A stretch of DNA of 64,000 nucleotides from Bacteroidales bacterium (lineage in GTDB: Bacteria > Bacteroidota > Bacteroidia > Bacteroidales > F082), in the NCBI GenBank assembly GCA_028277395.1, contig JANQGJ010000019.1, positions 57,909-121,908 of the forward strand, written 5' to 3'. The stretch's first letter is position 1. Each line of letters begins with the position of its first letter. A program made the position numbers and the translations under genes. The notes below the pieces were generated by a model. The model was not told the origin of the DNA. It saw nothing but the letters and a program-made list of their open reading frames with translations, and did not search any database. This document shows positions 35,032-45,021 of this stretch, in pieces.

Positions 35032-36402
35032 TTAGTCTTCGTCAGATTTGAAGAGGTCTTTTTTATCAACTTTTTCGACCTTATCATTATTTTTTAATGT
35101 TTTTGAAACAGCTCTGTAAGGTGCAATAATTACTTCATCACCATTTTCAAGACCTTCAGTAATTTCAATAAAAGTGTTATCCTGAATACCTGTACTGACT
35201 TTACGAAGCTTAGCAATTCCATCATCGTAAATGAATACATATTCATCAACTGTTTCATTATTATTTTCAACGCCTTTAAGATCGTTGATTCGTTTCTCTT
35301 CACGTTTTTCTTTAGCTGATTTTATTCTGCCACTTGTATCGGCTCTTGTAGTAACAGCCTGTATAGCAACTGTTAGTATATTTACAGCAGTTTCTGTTTC
35401 AATTTCAACTGTTGCTGACATCCCCGGTCTGAAAGGTGATGAAATAGCTGCATCTTCTCTTATCAGGTCAGAGTAAGAATCTTTAAGCATTTTTATTTTA
35501 ACATCGAAATTTGTTACCTGATCGGCACTAACACCAACTGTGTTGGCAGATGTTGCTATTTCTGTTACCAGGCCTTTGAATTCACGGTTAAGATAGGCAT
35601 CAACTTCAATGATCGTTGTGTCGAATAAACTAACCCTTACAATATCATTTTCGTTAACTTCAACATTCACCTCCAGAACATCGAGATTTGCAATTCTCAT
35701 AACTTCAGTACCTGCTGAAAACTGCGATGCACCTGTTACTCTTTCACCAACTTCTACACTTAATTTTGATACAGTACCATCATTTGGAGCATAAATTGTT
35801 GTACGATTCAGGTTTTCTTTTGCTTCTTTCATGGATGCATTAGCACTACTAACCTGGAACTTGCTCGATTTGTAACTTTCTTCTGCCGCCTCAACCTCAG
35901 CCTGGGCAACTTCGTAATTTGATTTAGCTGCTTCAAAATCTGCATCTGATATTACCTTCTTTTCCCAGAGAGTTTTACTGCGGTCAAAATCCAGTTTTGA
36001 TTTTGAATATTGAGCTTTGCTTTGGGCCAGTCTTGCTTTCGAATTAGCCTGATTTGCCTGTGATGTATTTAATGAGGCTTCTGTTTTTTCATAAGCCCTG
36101 AGGTAAATCTCGGGATCAATTTTAGCCAGCTTATCACCTTTATTTACAAAATCTCCTTCCTTTACAAATAATTCAACTACTTCGCCCGAAATATAAGGGC
36201 TGATTTTAATATCCTTGGCCGGTTGAATTTTTCCATTTGCCGAAACAGTTTCAACGATCTTTCTTGTCTCAACAATCTCAGTCGCAACTTTGGTACTGCC
36301 TGAATTTTTACTTTTATTTATCGCCAGAACAACAATTACAGCAAGCACAGCAACAACAACGATCACTATTGTTAGCTGTTTTTTGTTTCCTTTTTTTGCC
36401 AT
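35032..36402 (-). CDS. HlyD/MacA-type periplasmic adaptor (membrane fusion protein)
   Basis: A protein of 456 residues. One membrane segment at about 9-27; lipoyl-like halves around ISPYISGEVVELFVKEGDFVNKGDKL and NRTTIYAPNDGTVSKLSVEVGE; a long coiled-coil hairpin (about 90-190, Ala/Lys/Ser/Gln-rich); beta-barrel and membrane-proximal domains after. This is the MacA-like adaptor organisation that links an inner-membrane pump to TolC. It follows tolC by 70 bases. The usual MacB-type permease genes are absent from this cluster. Confidence 0.9.
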   Translation of the reverse strand: MAKKGNKKQLTIVIVVVAVLAVIVVLAINKSKNSGSTKVATEIVETRKIVETVSANGKIQPAKDIKISPYISGEVVELFVKEGDFVNKGDKLAKIDPEIYLRAYEKTEASLNTSQANQANSKARLAQSKAQYSKSKLDFDRSKTLWEKKVISDADFEAAKSNYEVAQAEVEAAEESYKSSKFQVSSANASMKEAKENLNRTTIYAPNDGTVSKLSVEVGERVTGASQFSAGTEVMRIANLDVLEVNVEVNENDIVRVSLFDTTIIEVDAYLNREFKGLVTEIATSANTVGVSADQVTNFDVKIKMLKDSYSDLIREDAAISSPFRPGMSATVEIETETAVNILTVAIQAVTTRADTSGRIKSAKEKREEKRINDLKGVENNNETVDEYVFIYDDGIAKLRKVSTGIQDNTFIEITEGLENGDEVIIAPYRAVSKTLKNNDKVEKVDKKDLFKSDED

Positions 36403-36472
36403 TTCTAATTGATTTTACAATGGGTAAAATTGAGAAGTTAAAAATAGCTATTATTCCAATTCAAACAACAAA

Positions 36473-37837
36473 TTAATTTTGCTGAACATTTGCAATATCA
36501 TCCAAAGTTAAACTTTTACCAAGGTAGAAATCAAGAATTTTAATTTTGAAGATATAATCAAATTTAGATGAAGCAAGGTCAGATTCTGCATTAGCAAGCT
36601 GGATTTTCACAACATTGTAATCTGTTGAATTTACCATACCAACATTGAACTTTTCTTCGGTGTATTTGAAGGATTCAGTAAAAGCTTCAACACTTTCCTG
36701 GTTTGATAAATACTTCTGATATGCTGCTAATGCATCTGAATATGCTGACTCAATGTTTTTTCTCAATCTTAACTTTTCAGATTCAAGGGTCAAGTTTACT
36801 GATTCCAGATATATTTCTGATTTTTTTATGTTGGTCGATACCTGATATCCATGAAAAATGGGTATTGACAGACCAAAGAATATGGTTCCGTTTCTGTTCT
36901 CTTTGAACTGATCGCCAAAATCTATTACTTCACCATCTGCCATTTTCAGATCAGAGAAATTTGTTCCGTAAGAGCCTGTTGCATACAATCTTGGACTGCG
37001 TTGTCCTTTTGTGAGAGATAACCCTTTCTTCGCACTTTCAACCATGTATTCTGCGCTCTTGATTTCAGGCATAATAAGAACTGATTTATTGTAAATCATA
37101 TCTGAAGGCAATAAAGTTGGATTACCTACAATATCAAAGTTTGGTTTATCAATATCAAATTCTTTATTTGCCTCAATGTCAAGTAGCTGTTTTAAATCCA
37201 GATATGAAAGCAAAACATTGTTTTTAGTGCTAACCAATGTTGCTTCATCTGAGGCAGCCTGGGCTTCAATATCGTATAGACTACCTCTGGCCAATGCGCC
37301 GGCTTCAACTTGTTTTTTGGTACGTTCAACCTGTTCTGCCGAAATATCAACCTGTCTCTGGGCATTGTTCATTAATTCAAGATTAAAAAGAATTTGAAGG
37401 TAAGCTGCTGCCACGTTTAATGACATGTCATTACGTATCTTATCTGAATTGTACTTTTCAGCAAGATAATCAAATTGTTTTTGTCTTACATTGTTGACTA
37501 ATTGCCTGCCATTGAATAGCGTTACCTGGGTGTTCAGTGTAAAGTAACTTTCCTGTGCATTAGTGTTAGTATATCTGCCAGCTGATTCAACATAAGATCG
37601 TCCCCAATAAAAAGAATGTGACATGTTACCATTAAGTGAAGGAGCGAGATCATATTTGCTTTGAATCAGATCATGGTTGGCTGCGTTCACAGATAATACA
37701 CTTTGCTTTATTGATAAATTGTTCTCATATGCATAATTTATGCACTCTTCCAATGTCCATAATTTTTGCGCTGTAACATTAATTGCAAATAGTACTAATG
37801 CTAATGCTCCAATAAGTACAGAAGTCCTTATATTCAT
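36473..37837 (-). CDS. TolC-family outer-membrane channel
   Basis: A protein of 454 residues with a signal peptide (ends VTAQ). Two repeats of an outer-membrane-efflux domain, with LEECINYAYENNLSIKQSVLS at the start of the first and long alpha-helical regions (YDLKQLLDIEANKEF, NIESAYSDALAAYQKYL). It exports small molecules or proteins through a trimeric tunnel with the HlyD adaptor. It heads the transcript tolC-hlyD-(tsaB). Confidence 0.9.
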   Translation of the reverse strand: MNIRTSVLIGALALVLFAINVTAQKLWTLEECINYAYENNLSIKQSVLSVNAANHDLIQSKYDLAPSLNGNMSHSFYWGRSYVESAGRYTNTNAQESYFTLNTQVTLFNGRQLVNNVRQKQFDYLAEKYNSDKIRNDMSLNVAAAYLQILFNLELMNNAQRQVDISAEQVERTKKQVEAGALARGSLYDIEAQAASDEATLVSTKNNVLLSYLDLKQLLDIEANKEFDIDKPNFDIVGNPTLLPSDMIYNKSVLIMPEIKSAEYMVESAKKGLSLTKGQRSPRLYATGSYGTNFSDLKMADGEVIDFGDQFKENRNGTIFFGLSIPIFHGYQVSTNIKKSEIYLESVNLTLESEKLRLRKNIESAYSDALAAYQKYLSNQESVEAFTESFKYTEEKFNVGMVNSTDYNVVKIQLANAESDLASSKFDYIFKIKILDFYLGKSLTLDDIANVQQN

Positions 37838-37885
37838 GATGCCAGGTTTTATAATTTTGCTATTACATTAACTAAAAATGTGCCA

Positions 37886-37893
37886 CAAATTTA
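37886..37893 (-). promoter_or_regulatory. -7 promoter box of tolC
   Basis: Minus-strand TAAATTTG, a perfect TAnnTTTG match; predicted leader about 43 nt. Confidence 0.5.
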
Positions 37894-38099
37894 ATCAATT
37901 GACTTACAATTATATGATTAAAAAATGTTAAATGTATTTTTCTGTAAGTGTCCATAAAGTAACACCTTTTTGTACGAATATGAACATTTAGCATTTAACT
38001 GAATAATAATCTGACAGAAGTAATAAAATTAACATAGCCTGTTTGACTATGTTTTGATCAGGGAAAAAGAATTAATTTTACTGGTTCAAAAACATTATT

Positions 38100-40445
38100 A
38101 TGAAAGAATTATCAATCCTGACTACAGTTTTTTTTATTCTCCTTTGTGGTACAATGCAATCACAAAATGAAGGGATCGGAGATACAATACATGCAATTCA
38201 TTATACCATTAACCTAAGTGAGATAGATCCATCTGAAAATACCATAACCGGAAGTACCGAGGTGGAAATAACCCCTCTGGTTGATCAGCTGGTTTATATT
38301 CCGTTGGAATTACAGGCACTTACAGTAGATTCTGTTTTTGTAGATAATGAGGTTGTTACATTTGATCACTCTGGTAACAGAATTACTTCAGCTCTTACTG
38401 ATCCTGTAAACATTGGTGATACTGTTGTTATCAGGGTGCACTATCACGGACAACCATTTCATGAATCCTGGGGCGGATTTCATTTTTCAGGGGATTATGC
38501 ATTTAATCTTGGTGTGGGTTTCCAGTCGATACCACATAACCTTGGTAAAACCTGGTTCCCATGTATTGATAATTTCACTGACAGGGCTAAGTATGATGTG
38601 ATTGCTACTGCCGAGACAGGTAAAACAATAACCGCCGGTGGAATTCTGATCGATACTGTTAATAACGGCAACAATACTACCACATGGCATTGGCAGATTC
38701 CATATCCGATACCAACATACCTGGTTTCGGTAACACTTGGTGATTATGTTGAGTATAAAGATGTACATTATGGAATTGAAGATACAATACCAATCAGTAT
38801 TTTTACAAAACCTGAAAATGCAGGGGATGTGGAAGGCTCATTTGTTAACCTTCATGAAATCATTGAGTTTTTTGAAACGCGGTTTGGAGCTTATCCTTTT
38901 ACAAAAATAGGTTATACCGGTACTGCCATTGGAGCTATGGAACATGTTTCCAATGTTGCCTACCCCAATAGTGCAATTAACGGAGGCCTTTCATCAGAAT
39001 ATCTTTATACTCATGAACTTTCCCATATGTGGTTTGGGAACAAGGTTACCTGTTCAACAGCGGAAGATATGTGGTTGAACGAAGGTTGGGCAACCTTTTG
39101 TGATATTTACTATAAAGAGATTATTTATGATCATGAAGTATTTATTACTGAGATGAGGGAAACACATAAAGATGTATTACAAAATGCACATATTGTTGAT
39201 GGCGGATATTGGGCTGTTAACAATATCCCACAGGAAGTTACATATGGCAAAACAGCTTATGATAAAGGAGGAACTGTGGTTAATACTTTGAGAAATTATT
39301 TGGGTGATTCTGTATTTTTTGACGCTATAACAGCTTATCTTAATGCAGACGGGATAGCTTACAACTCTGTTTCTTCCTATGATATGAGGGATTTTCTGAC
39401 GGATCATACCGGAATAAACATGACACCTTTCTTTGATGCATGGGTTATGAGTCCAGGAACACCTCATTTTTCAATTGATTCTGCAGTAATTACTGAGGGT
39501 AGTGCCTCATATATGATTGATTTGTGGCCTAAACAAAAATATAAGGGATTTGATTTTCTTGCCGACGATAATATTGTTGAAGTAACTTTAGTTGACGAGA
39601 AATTCAACTTTTATACTGATACAATTCATTTTTCCGGTAAAAACGGACATTCGAAAAAAGTATACGATATGGCCCAAATGCCGCACAAGCCAGTAGCAGT
39701 TTTTATTGATCTTTTCGAGAAAACCAATGATGCGACAACTGATAATTTCCGGTATTTTACTGAACCTGAAGATTATGAGTTTCCACTTACATATTTCACT
39801 CTTTTTATTGATGAGTTAGCTGATTCTTCACTGATAAGGGTTACACATAACTGGGTAGCTCCTGACTCACTAAAGGTTCCTGTTGAAGGTTTAAGATTAT
39901 CACCTTATCGTCACTGGAAGATAGAAGGTATAATTGATGAAAGTTTTAAAGCCAGTGGTAAGTTCTTTTACAATGTATCAGGAAATCTTGATAATGGACT
40001 AATAACATCAATTAATGATTCTGTTGTGATTCTATACAGGAAAACCACCGCCGATGATTGGATAGAAATACCTCAAATAAGAACAGGTGTTTGGACTGTT
40101 GGTAATATAGTGGTCGATGAAATACTACCCGGAGAATATACTCTGGCAGTCTGGGATAAAGAGATCGTAGGTTATCCGGATTATAACTCAAATCCAGATG
40201 ATATTAAGATTTATCCTAATCCGTCAAGAGGCAGGCTGAACTTTAAATTTCCCAATTCCGGAAATTATAATATTCAGGTATATAATGAGTCAGGAATACT
40301 GGTAGATAATTTTAAAATAAATTCAAACAGGGGAACCTGGAAATGGAGCCCTGACAGCGACTCTTCCGGATTTGTGATGATAAAAGTCTTTGAGAACGGA
40401 AAACCCCTGACAACAAAAAAAGTCGTCTTACTTAATAACAATTAG
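38100..40445 (+). CDS. Secreted M1-family metallopeptidase with T9SS sorting domain
   Basis: A protein of 781 residues with a signal peptide (ends MQSQ). The gluzincin zinc site is H305-E306-L-S-H309 with E328 in WLNEGWATF. The exopeptidase motif normally GxMEN is here GAMEH (residues 278-282), so the residue that contacts the free amino terminus differs. A C-terminal T9SS domain follows (IKIYPNPSRGRLN...), ending in a VVLLNNN tail. It is probably an aminopeptidase-like enzyme on the surface; the altered motif may change specificity. An AlkD-like gene follows 6 bases later. Confidence 0.9.
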   Translation: MKELSILTTVFFILLCGTMQSQNEGIGDTIHAIHYTINLSEIDPSENTITGSTEVEITPLVDQLVYIPLELQALTVDSVFVDNEVVTFDHSGNRITSALTDPVNIGDTVVIRVHYHGQPFHESWGGFHFSGDYAFNLGVGFQSIPHNLGKTWFPCIDNFTDRAKYDVIATAETGKTITAGGILIDTVNNGNNTTTWHWQIPYPIPTYLVSVTLGDYVEYKDVHYGIEDTIPISIFTKPENAGDVEGSFVNLHEIIEFFETRFGAYPFTKIGYTGTAIGAMEHVSNVAYPNSAINGGLSSEYLYTHELSHMWFGNKVTCSTAEDMWLNEGWATFCDIYYKEIIYDHEVFITEMRETHKDVLQNAHIVDGGYWAVNNIPQEVTYGKTAYDKGGTVVNTLRNYLGDSVFFDAITAYLNADGIAYNSVSSYDMRDFLTDHTGINMTPFFDAWVMSPGTPHFSIDSAVITEGSASYMIDLWPKQKYKGFDFLADDNIVEVTLVDEKFNFYTDTIHFSGKNGHSKKVYDMAQMPHKPVAVFIDLFEKTNDATTDNFRYFTEPEDYEFPLTYFTLFIDELADSSLIRVTHNWVAPDSLKVPVEGLRLSPYRHWKIEGIIDESFKASGKFFYNVSGNLDNGLITSINDSVVILYRKTTADDWIEIPQIRTGVWTVGNIVVDEILPGEYTLAVWDKEIVGYPDYNSNPDDIKIYPNPSRGRLNFKFPNSGNYNIQVYNESGILVDNFKINSNRGTWKWSPDSDSSGFVMIKVFENGKPLTTKKVVLLNNN

Positions 40446-40451
40446 AGAATT

Positions 40452-41147
40452 ATGAATAATGTACCTGAGTATCTTCATGATTTAGTGGTAGCATTTGAAA
40501 GGGAGGCTGATCCTGAAAAAGCGGTTAAGATGAAACAGTACATGAGGAATAAATTCGATTTTTATGGAATAAATTCACCTGACAGAAAGAAAATATATAA
40601 GGAGTTTAAAAGTACAAACGGACTGATTCCTGAACCTCAGAAAGATGACATTGTGAAATGGTGCTGGAATGCCGACCAGCGTGAATATCAAATGTTTGCA
40701 ATGGAGTTTTTGGGTAAAACTGTGAAAAAGGAGCACGAAGAAATCATACGTTTATACGAGTATATGATCATCAATAAATCATGGTGGGATACAATTGACT
40801 ACATAGCTGCTAATCTGGTGGGAATTTATTTCTCTTTATATCATTCAAATATAGTACCGTTCACTGAAAAATGGATGTCATCCGGTAATATATGGTTACA
40901 GAGAACTTGCCTGCTTTTTCAGTTAAAATATAAATCAGGTTTAAATACTGAATTGCTTCATAGTTTTATCAATAGGTTATCAGGATCAAAAGAGTTTTTT
41001 ATTCAAAAGGCAATTGGTTGGATATTAAGAGAGTATTCAAAAACAGACTCAGAATTTGTAACTGATTATGTATCGAAAAACAAGTTGCCGAAGCTAAGTG
41101 AAAGAGAAGCACTGTTATGGATGAAAAATAAAGGAATTGTAGTTTAA
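40452..41147 (+). CDS. AlkD-like DNA alkylation repair protein
   Basis: A protein of 231 residues made of HEAT-like helical repeats. The segment NKSWWDTIDYIAANLVG carries the Trp and Asp positions known from AlkD DNA glycosylase (W109/D113 in Bacillus cereus numbering), and a second Trp lies in IQKAIGWILREYSK. AlkD excises positively charged alkyl-purines. The start is 6 bases after the peptidase stop, so expression is probably linked, although the functions are not. Confidence 0.85.
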   Translation: MNNVPEYLHDLVVAFEREADPEKAVKMKQYMRNKFDFYGINSPDRKKIYKEFKSTNGLIPEPQKDDIVKWCWNADQREYQMFAMEFLGKTVKKEHEEIIRLYEYMIINKSWWDTIDYIAANLVGIYFSLYHSNIVPFTEKWMSSGNIWLQRTCLLFQLKYKSGLNTELLHSFINRLSGSKEFFIQKAIGWILREYSKTDSEFVTDYVSKNKLPKLSEREALLWMKNKGIVV

Positions 41148-41158
41148 CAGGTGTTCAA

Positions 41159-41614
41159 TCAGGCCAGGTTTATTTTAGTCTGGTTATCAGTAATTAAATT
41201 AACAGTATTTCCACACACGGGACAGTTAGTCTCAGATGTGTTAATTTCTGCATTGCATGAATTACATGTATTTGACATCGAATAGTGATAAATGATAACA
41301 TTATTGTCTGCTTTAATAACGCTTATAAGTCCAACCACAGGTGTTAAAAAAATACTAATTACCAGTACACCCCAGAAACTTATACGTTTCCGGAACGACA
41401 TTAATGAAATAATAACGCATACCAATATGTAAATTACAAAATAAATCATGTGTCTCAAACCTGATTTACCTGTTGCAATATTTATGCCGTCTTTCATATT
41501 ATCCTCATTATATGTAAAGTGTGATAATTGGCATTTCTGATAAAATTCCAATATATCCGAAACCGGATATTTTTTGTAACATTTCCGTAGTCGTTGTTTT
41601 TCGAATGTTGTCAT
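41159..41614 (-). CDS. Zinc-ribbon membrane protein, unknown function
   Basis: A protein of 151 residues. Two hydrophobic segments (about 55-74 and 80-100) and a C-terminal zinc ribbon C117-x2-C120-x10-C131-x2-C134 (CNSC ... CPVC). A Lys-rich N-terminal part is presumably cytoplasmic. I recognise no family. It is divergent from the serine hydrolase gene with only 19 bases between the two start codons. Confidence 0.6.
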   Translation of the reverse strand: MTTFEKQRLRKCYKKYPVSDILEFYQKCQLSHFTYNEDNMKDGINIATGKSGLRHMIYFVIYILVCVIISLMSFRKRISFWGVLVISIFLTPVVGLISVIKADNNVIIYHYSMSNTCNSCNAEINTSETNCPVCGNTVNLITDNQTKINLA

Positions 41615-41618
41615 TTGT

Positions 41619-41626
41619 TATTTTTG
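41619..41626 (+). promoter_or_regulatory. -7 promoter box of the serine hydrolase
   Basis: TATTTTTG, perfect TAnnTTTG, ending 7 bases before the ATG at 41634. The transcript would be leaderless or nearly so. Confidence 0.45.
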
Positions 41627-41633
41627 CGCGCTA

Positions 41634-42860
41634 ATGAATTATTTAGATCGCATATATAATTTCCTTTTTTTATCCGTGATTTTGTCAATTATTGCATCAT
41701 GTGGTAGTGAGAAAACTCAGAACAATGTAACATCTTATGAACCTGTTATTGAAATAGCGGATGATATCTTCCGGAATCCGGATAGTATTGTTTTTGCTGA
41801 AAAAGCAAAGGAACTTGATAATAAGTTTAATCGTCTTGTGAAACTAACTGGATTTAACGGAACTGTACTATATGCGGAGAAGGGCAGACTTGTTTTTAAG
41901 AAAGCCTATGGTTTTCAAAATGTCAGATATAAAAAGGAAGAGTTAACAACATCTGATCCGTTTCAGCTTGCATCTGTTTCAAAAATGTTTACTGCCATGG
42001 CAATTATGATTCTGAGAAATGACGGACTTGTTGACTATGATATTGATATCAGGGAATATTTGCCGGAGTTTCCATATGAGAACATAACTTTAAGACTATT
42101 AATGACTCACAGAGCCGGGTTGCCAAGGTATATGAGTCTGGCTCATGATAAGTGGGTTAATAAGAAAATACCTATGGACAATTCTGATATGATGGACTTG
42201 TTTGTTGAATATGTGCCTGATACATATTTTAAACCCGATAACGGATTTCACTACTGCAATACAAACTATGCCCTACTTGCCAATGTGGTTGAAGTAGTAT
42301 CGGGGCAGCCATTTGATATATTCGTCAGGAACAGAATTTTTGATCCGCTGAACATGAATGACTCTTTTGTTTACAACATGAGAAACGACAGTAGTGTTGC
42401 GTTGTATATTGAAGAAGGAGTACCTGGCTACTATCACAGAGGATGGCGTTGGCGTAAGATGACAAATGAATACCTGAACGGAGTTATGGGAGACAAAAAT
42501 GTTTATACTTCTGTTGAAGATTTGTATAAATATGATAAGGCATTGGATAATTTTACTTTGCTGCCGGATTCTGCTATTGCAGAATCATTTGAACCCGGAA
42601 GTCCCAAATACTGGAAGAGAAAGGACAATTATGGTTTTGGCTGGAGAATTAAAGAAAATCGTGATAGTACTGTGTATCATTTTGGATGGTGGAAAGGTTT
42701 CAGAACGTTTTATATCCGTGATATGAAATATCAGAAAACGTTAATTGTATTAACAAATAAAGATAAAGGGCCAGGTTCATCGCATTTGTGGAATATCATA
42801 AAGTCAGACACATTACCACTTGGCAGAACCAGCGAAGTCAACCGGTTTTTCAGGGAATAG
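41634..42860 (+). CDS. Class C beta-lactamase-like serine hydrolase (lipoprotein)
   Basis: A protein of 408 residues with a lipoprotein signal (SIIASC, Cys23). The serine beta-lactamase/penicillin-binding set is S114-V-S-K117 (SxxK), Y207-C-N209 (YxN) and H349-F-G351 (the HxG/KTG equivalent). Such enzymes include D-amino-acid peptidases, esterases and class C lactamases; antibiotic resistance cannot be inferred. An internal PEFPYENITLRLLMTHRAGLPR segment is typical of this large family. A -7 box almost touches the start codon. Confidence 0.88.
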   Translation: MNYLDRIYNFLFLSVILSIIASCGSEKTQNNVTSYEPVIEIADDIFRNPDSIVFAEKAKELDNKFNRLVKLTGFNGTVLYAEKGRLVFKKAYGFQNVRYKKEELTTSDPFQLASVSKMFTAMAIMILRNDGLVDYDIDIREYLPEFPYENITLRLLMTHRAGLPRYMSLAHDKWVNKKIPMDNSDMMDLFVEYVPDTYFKPDNGFHYCNTNYALLANVVEVVSGQPFDIFVRNRIFDPLNMNDSFVYNMRNDSSVALYIEEGVPGYYHRGWRWRKMTNEYLNGVMGDKNVYTSVEDLYKYDKALDNFTLLPDSAIAESFEPGSPKYWKRKDNYGFGWRIKENRDSTVYHFGWWKGFRTFYIRDMKYQKTLIVLTNKDKGPGSSHLWNIIKSDTLPLGRTSEVNRFFRE

Positions 42861-42876
42861 AGTTTGTTTTAATAAT

Positions 42877-43578
42877 TTACTCCTTCGTACTGGCAACAAG
42901 TTTGAATCCAACACCGTGAACATTTATTAGTTCAACATTCGGATCTGCTTTTAAGTACTTTCGAAGTTTGGTAACATAAACATCCATCGACCGTGCATTG
43001 AAGTAACTGTCATCAAACCAGATTTTGTTTAATGCAATTGTACGGTCAAGAACATTATTAATATTTTCACACAGAAGTTTTAAAAGTTCAGCTTCTTTAG
43101 AGGTTAGTTTTTGCTCGTGTCCATCAATGGTTAATGTTTGACGGTTATATTCAAAAGTATAGTTACCAAAGTTGAAGATGGATTTATTGCTGTCGTTTTC
43201 AACATTTTTACTTCTGCGCATTATCGCCTTTATACGCAGTAGAAGTTCTTCCATGCTAAACGGTTTTGTTAAATAGTCATCTGCTCCAACTTCAAATCCC
43301 TGTATCCTGTCTTCCTGCATGGCTTTAGCACTAAGAAAAAGTATAGGGACCTCTTTGTCTATCTTTCTTATTTTTTTTGCCAGTGTAAATCCATCCATCT
43401 CAGGCATCATAATATCAAGTACGAGAAAATCAAATTTTTCCCTTTTAAATGCTTCGTAAGCTATCTTACCATCAGGACATAATACAGTTGGGTAACTCTT
43501 GGCTTCTAGATAAGTTTTAAGGATATTGCCAAGGTTTTTATCATCCTCTGCCAGAAGAACACGGGTTTCTTTTTCCAT
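42877..43578 (-). CDS. OmpR-family response regulator (RprY-like)
   Basis: A protein of 233 residues. Receiver with E11-D12-D13 and phosphoacceptor D55 in VLDIMMPEMDG, conserved Lys in YLTKPFS; winged-helix DNA-binding domain at about 130-230 (LTSKEAELLKLLCENINNVLDR, SMDVYVTKLRKYL). It lies 6 bases downstream of the histidine kinase, an operon. The pair resembles RprX/RprY of Bacteroides, but the name is tentative. Confidence 0.9.
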   Translation of the reverse strand: MEKETRVLLAEDDKNLGNILKTYLEAKSYPTVLCPDGKIAYEAFKREKFDFLVLDIMMPEMDGFTLAKKIRKIDKEVPILFLSAKAMQEDRIQGFEVGADDYLTKPFSMEELLLRIKAIMRRSKNVENDSNKSIFNFGNYTFEYNRQTLTIDGHEQKLTSKEAELLKLLCENINNVLDRTIALNKIWFDDSYFNARSMDVYVTKLRKYLKADPNVELINVHGVGFKLVASTKE

Positions 43579-43584
43579 CTCTTT

Positions 43585-45009
43585 TTATTTTATTGGTAAT
43601 TTAATTGTAAATGTAGATCCTTTTCCTGGTTCAGAGTCGACCGAAACGTCTCCGTTATGTTCATCTACTATGGCTTTTACATAACTTAGCCCTAAACCAA
43701 AACCTTTAAAATTATGAATATTTCCGGTTGGAACCCTGTAAAGTTTTTCAAAAATCTTTTTTCTATTCGATTTACTGATCCCTATACCATTATCTTTTAC
43801 TCTGATTAATAACGAATTACCATTGTTGTTTGTGTTAACAACAATTCTTGGTGTTTGAACACAGTATTTGATAGCATTGTCAAGCAGGTTAATTATCACA
43901 TTGGTGAGATGGATATTATCACCAGAAATAACAAAATGTCTGGCCTTTAACTCCAGATCAATACTCCCATCTTTATTTTCTATGGCTATTTTCTTACTGC
44001 CAACCGCAGCTCGTATAATATCATGTATATCGTTAGAGTTCTTCTTTAATTTTAATTGTCCCTTATCAATTATAGCGGTTTGCAGAATTTGCTCGGACAT
44101 CAGTCCCAGCCTTCCGTTTTCTTCACTTATTACACCAACATAATTATCATAAAGCGATTCGGTTTTTTGAATATCCTTGTCTTTTAATGCTTCACATGCC
44201 AGAGCTATTGTTGATATAGGTGTTTTGAATTCATGAGTCATATTGTTTATGAAATCATTCTTCATTATCGAAAGTCGTTTCTGCCTGAAAATTGTATAGA
44301 TACTGAACGAAAAGGATACAATAATTACTAAAAACAGTATAACTGAAACAGCCAGTAATAACCACAACTGGCTTATGATAAAACCTCTTTCGTTAGGGAA
44401 ATATATAAGAAGCTGGTTGGGAATAGCAAATAATGACCCAATGGGGGACAGGTCAAAAACGAAACTTTCATTCACTAACTCTTCAGGATACTTTCCGGTT
44501 TTTTGAAGTATCATTGAGTTTGTAGCACGACTGTAAATACCAAATTCAAAAGATGTGTTAATACCTTTCTCATTTAACGCATGTTTTATCATTGACTCAA
44601 TTAAACTCTTTTTAGAGTAGTAGAAATTCCCTGGGTCTTTTTGATTGTAACTAAAATTCAGATCACTGATTATTTTGTTGACCAGGTTGGAGTTTTGAAC
44701 AAATCTGTCAATATCAGTCTGACTATTAATGTTCTTGTAATTGTAATACATTACCTGGTTTAACGAATCATATACCCTGAATGAACTCCGGTTGTCTTCG
44801 AAAAACTTACGCTGCTTCTTAATTCTTTCTTCAAGCTTGATTTTATCAATCTCAAAAATCACTTTGCTGATGGACTCTTTTACATCGCTGAAGAAAATTG
44901 CCTGTTTTAGTTTAACAGCATCACGAATCCAGTAAACCTGTATCATCATTAATCCAATGGTAGCCAGTGTTACCAACAAGATAAATATGTAAGTTGTCCA
45001 TTTGTTCAC
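43585..45009 (-). CDS. Sensor histidine kinase (RprX-like)
   Basis: A protein of about 474 residues. N-terminal membrane segment (WTTYIFILLVTLATIGLMMIQ), a periplasmic sensor domain (about 40-200), a second membrane segment (LWLLLAVSVILFLVIIVSF), the phosphoacceptor helix NDFINNMTHEFKTPISTIAL with the His, and a HATPase domain with NLLDNAIKYC, VKDNGIGIS and GFGLGLSYVKAIV. The frame is open to an ATG at 45030, but a perfect -7 box lies at 45014-45021, downstream of it, so the GTG at 45009 is the likelier start and would be nearly leaderless. It forms an operon with the response regulator. Confidence 0.9.
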   Translation of the reverse strand: MNKWTTYIFILLVTLATIGLMMIQVYWIRDAVKLKQAIFFSDVKESISKVIFEIDKIKLEERIKKQRKFFEDNRSSFRVYDSLNQVMYYNYKNINSQTDIDRFVQNSNLVNKIISDLNFSYNQKDPGNFYYSKKSLIESMIKHALNEKGINTSFEFGIYSRATNSMILQKTGKYPEELVNESFVFDLSPIGSLFAIPNQLLIYFPNERGFIISQLWLLLAVSVILFLVIIVSFSFSIYTIFRQKRLSIMKNDFINNMTHEFKTPISTIALACEALKDKDIQKTESLYDNYVGVISEENGRLGLMSEQILQTAIIDKGQLKLKKNSNDIHDIIRAAVGSKKIAIENKDGSIDLELKARHFVISGDNIHLTNVIINLLDNAIKYCVQTPRIVVNTNNNGNSLLIRVKDNGIGISKSNRKKIFEKLYRVPTGNIHNFKGFGLGLSYVKAIVDEHNGDVSVDSEPGKGSTFTIKLPIK

Positions 45010-45013
45010 ACAA

Positions 45014-45021
45014 CAAAAGTA
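45014..45021 (-). promoter_or_regulatory. -7 promoter box of the RprX-like kinase
   Basis: Minus-strand TACTTTTG, a perfect TAnnTTTG match, ending 4 bases before the GTG start; it rules against the ATG at 45030. The continuation TTGTG is the same as at the treS promoter (60026-60038). Confidence 0.45.
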
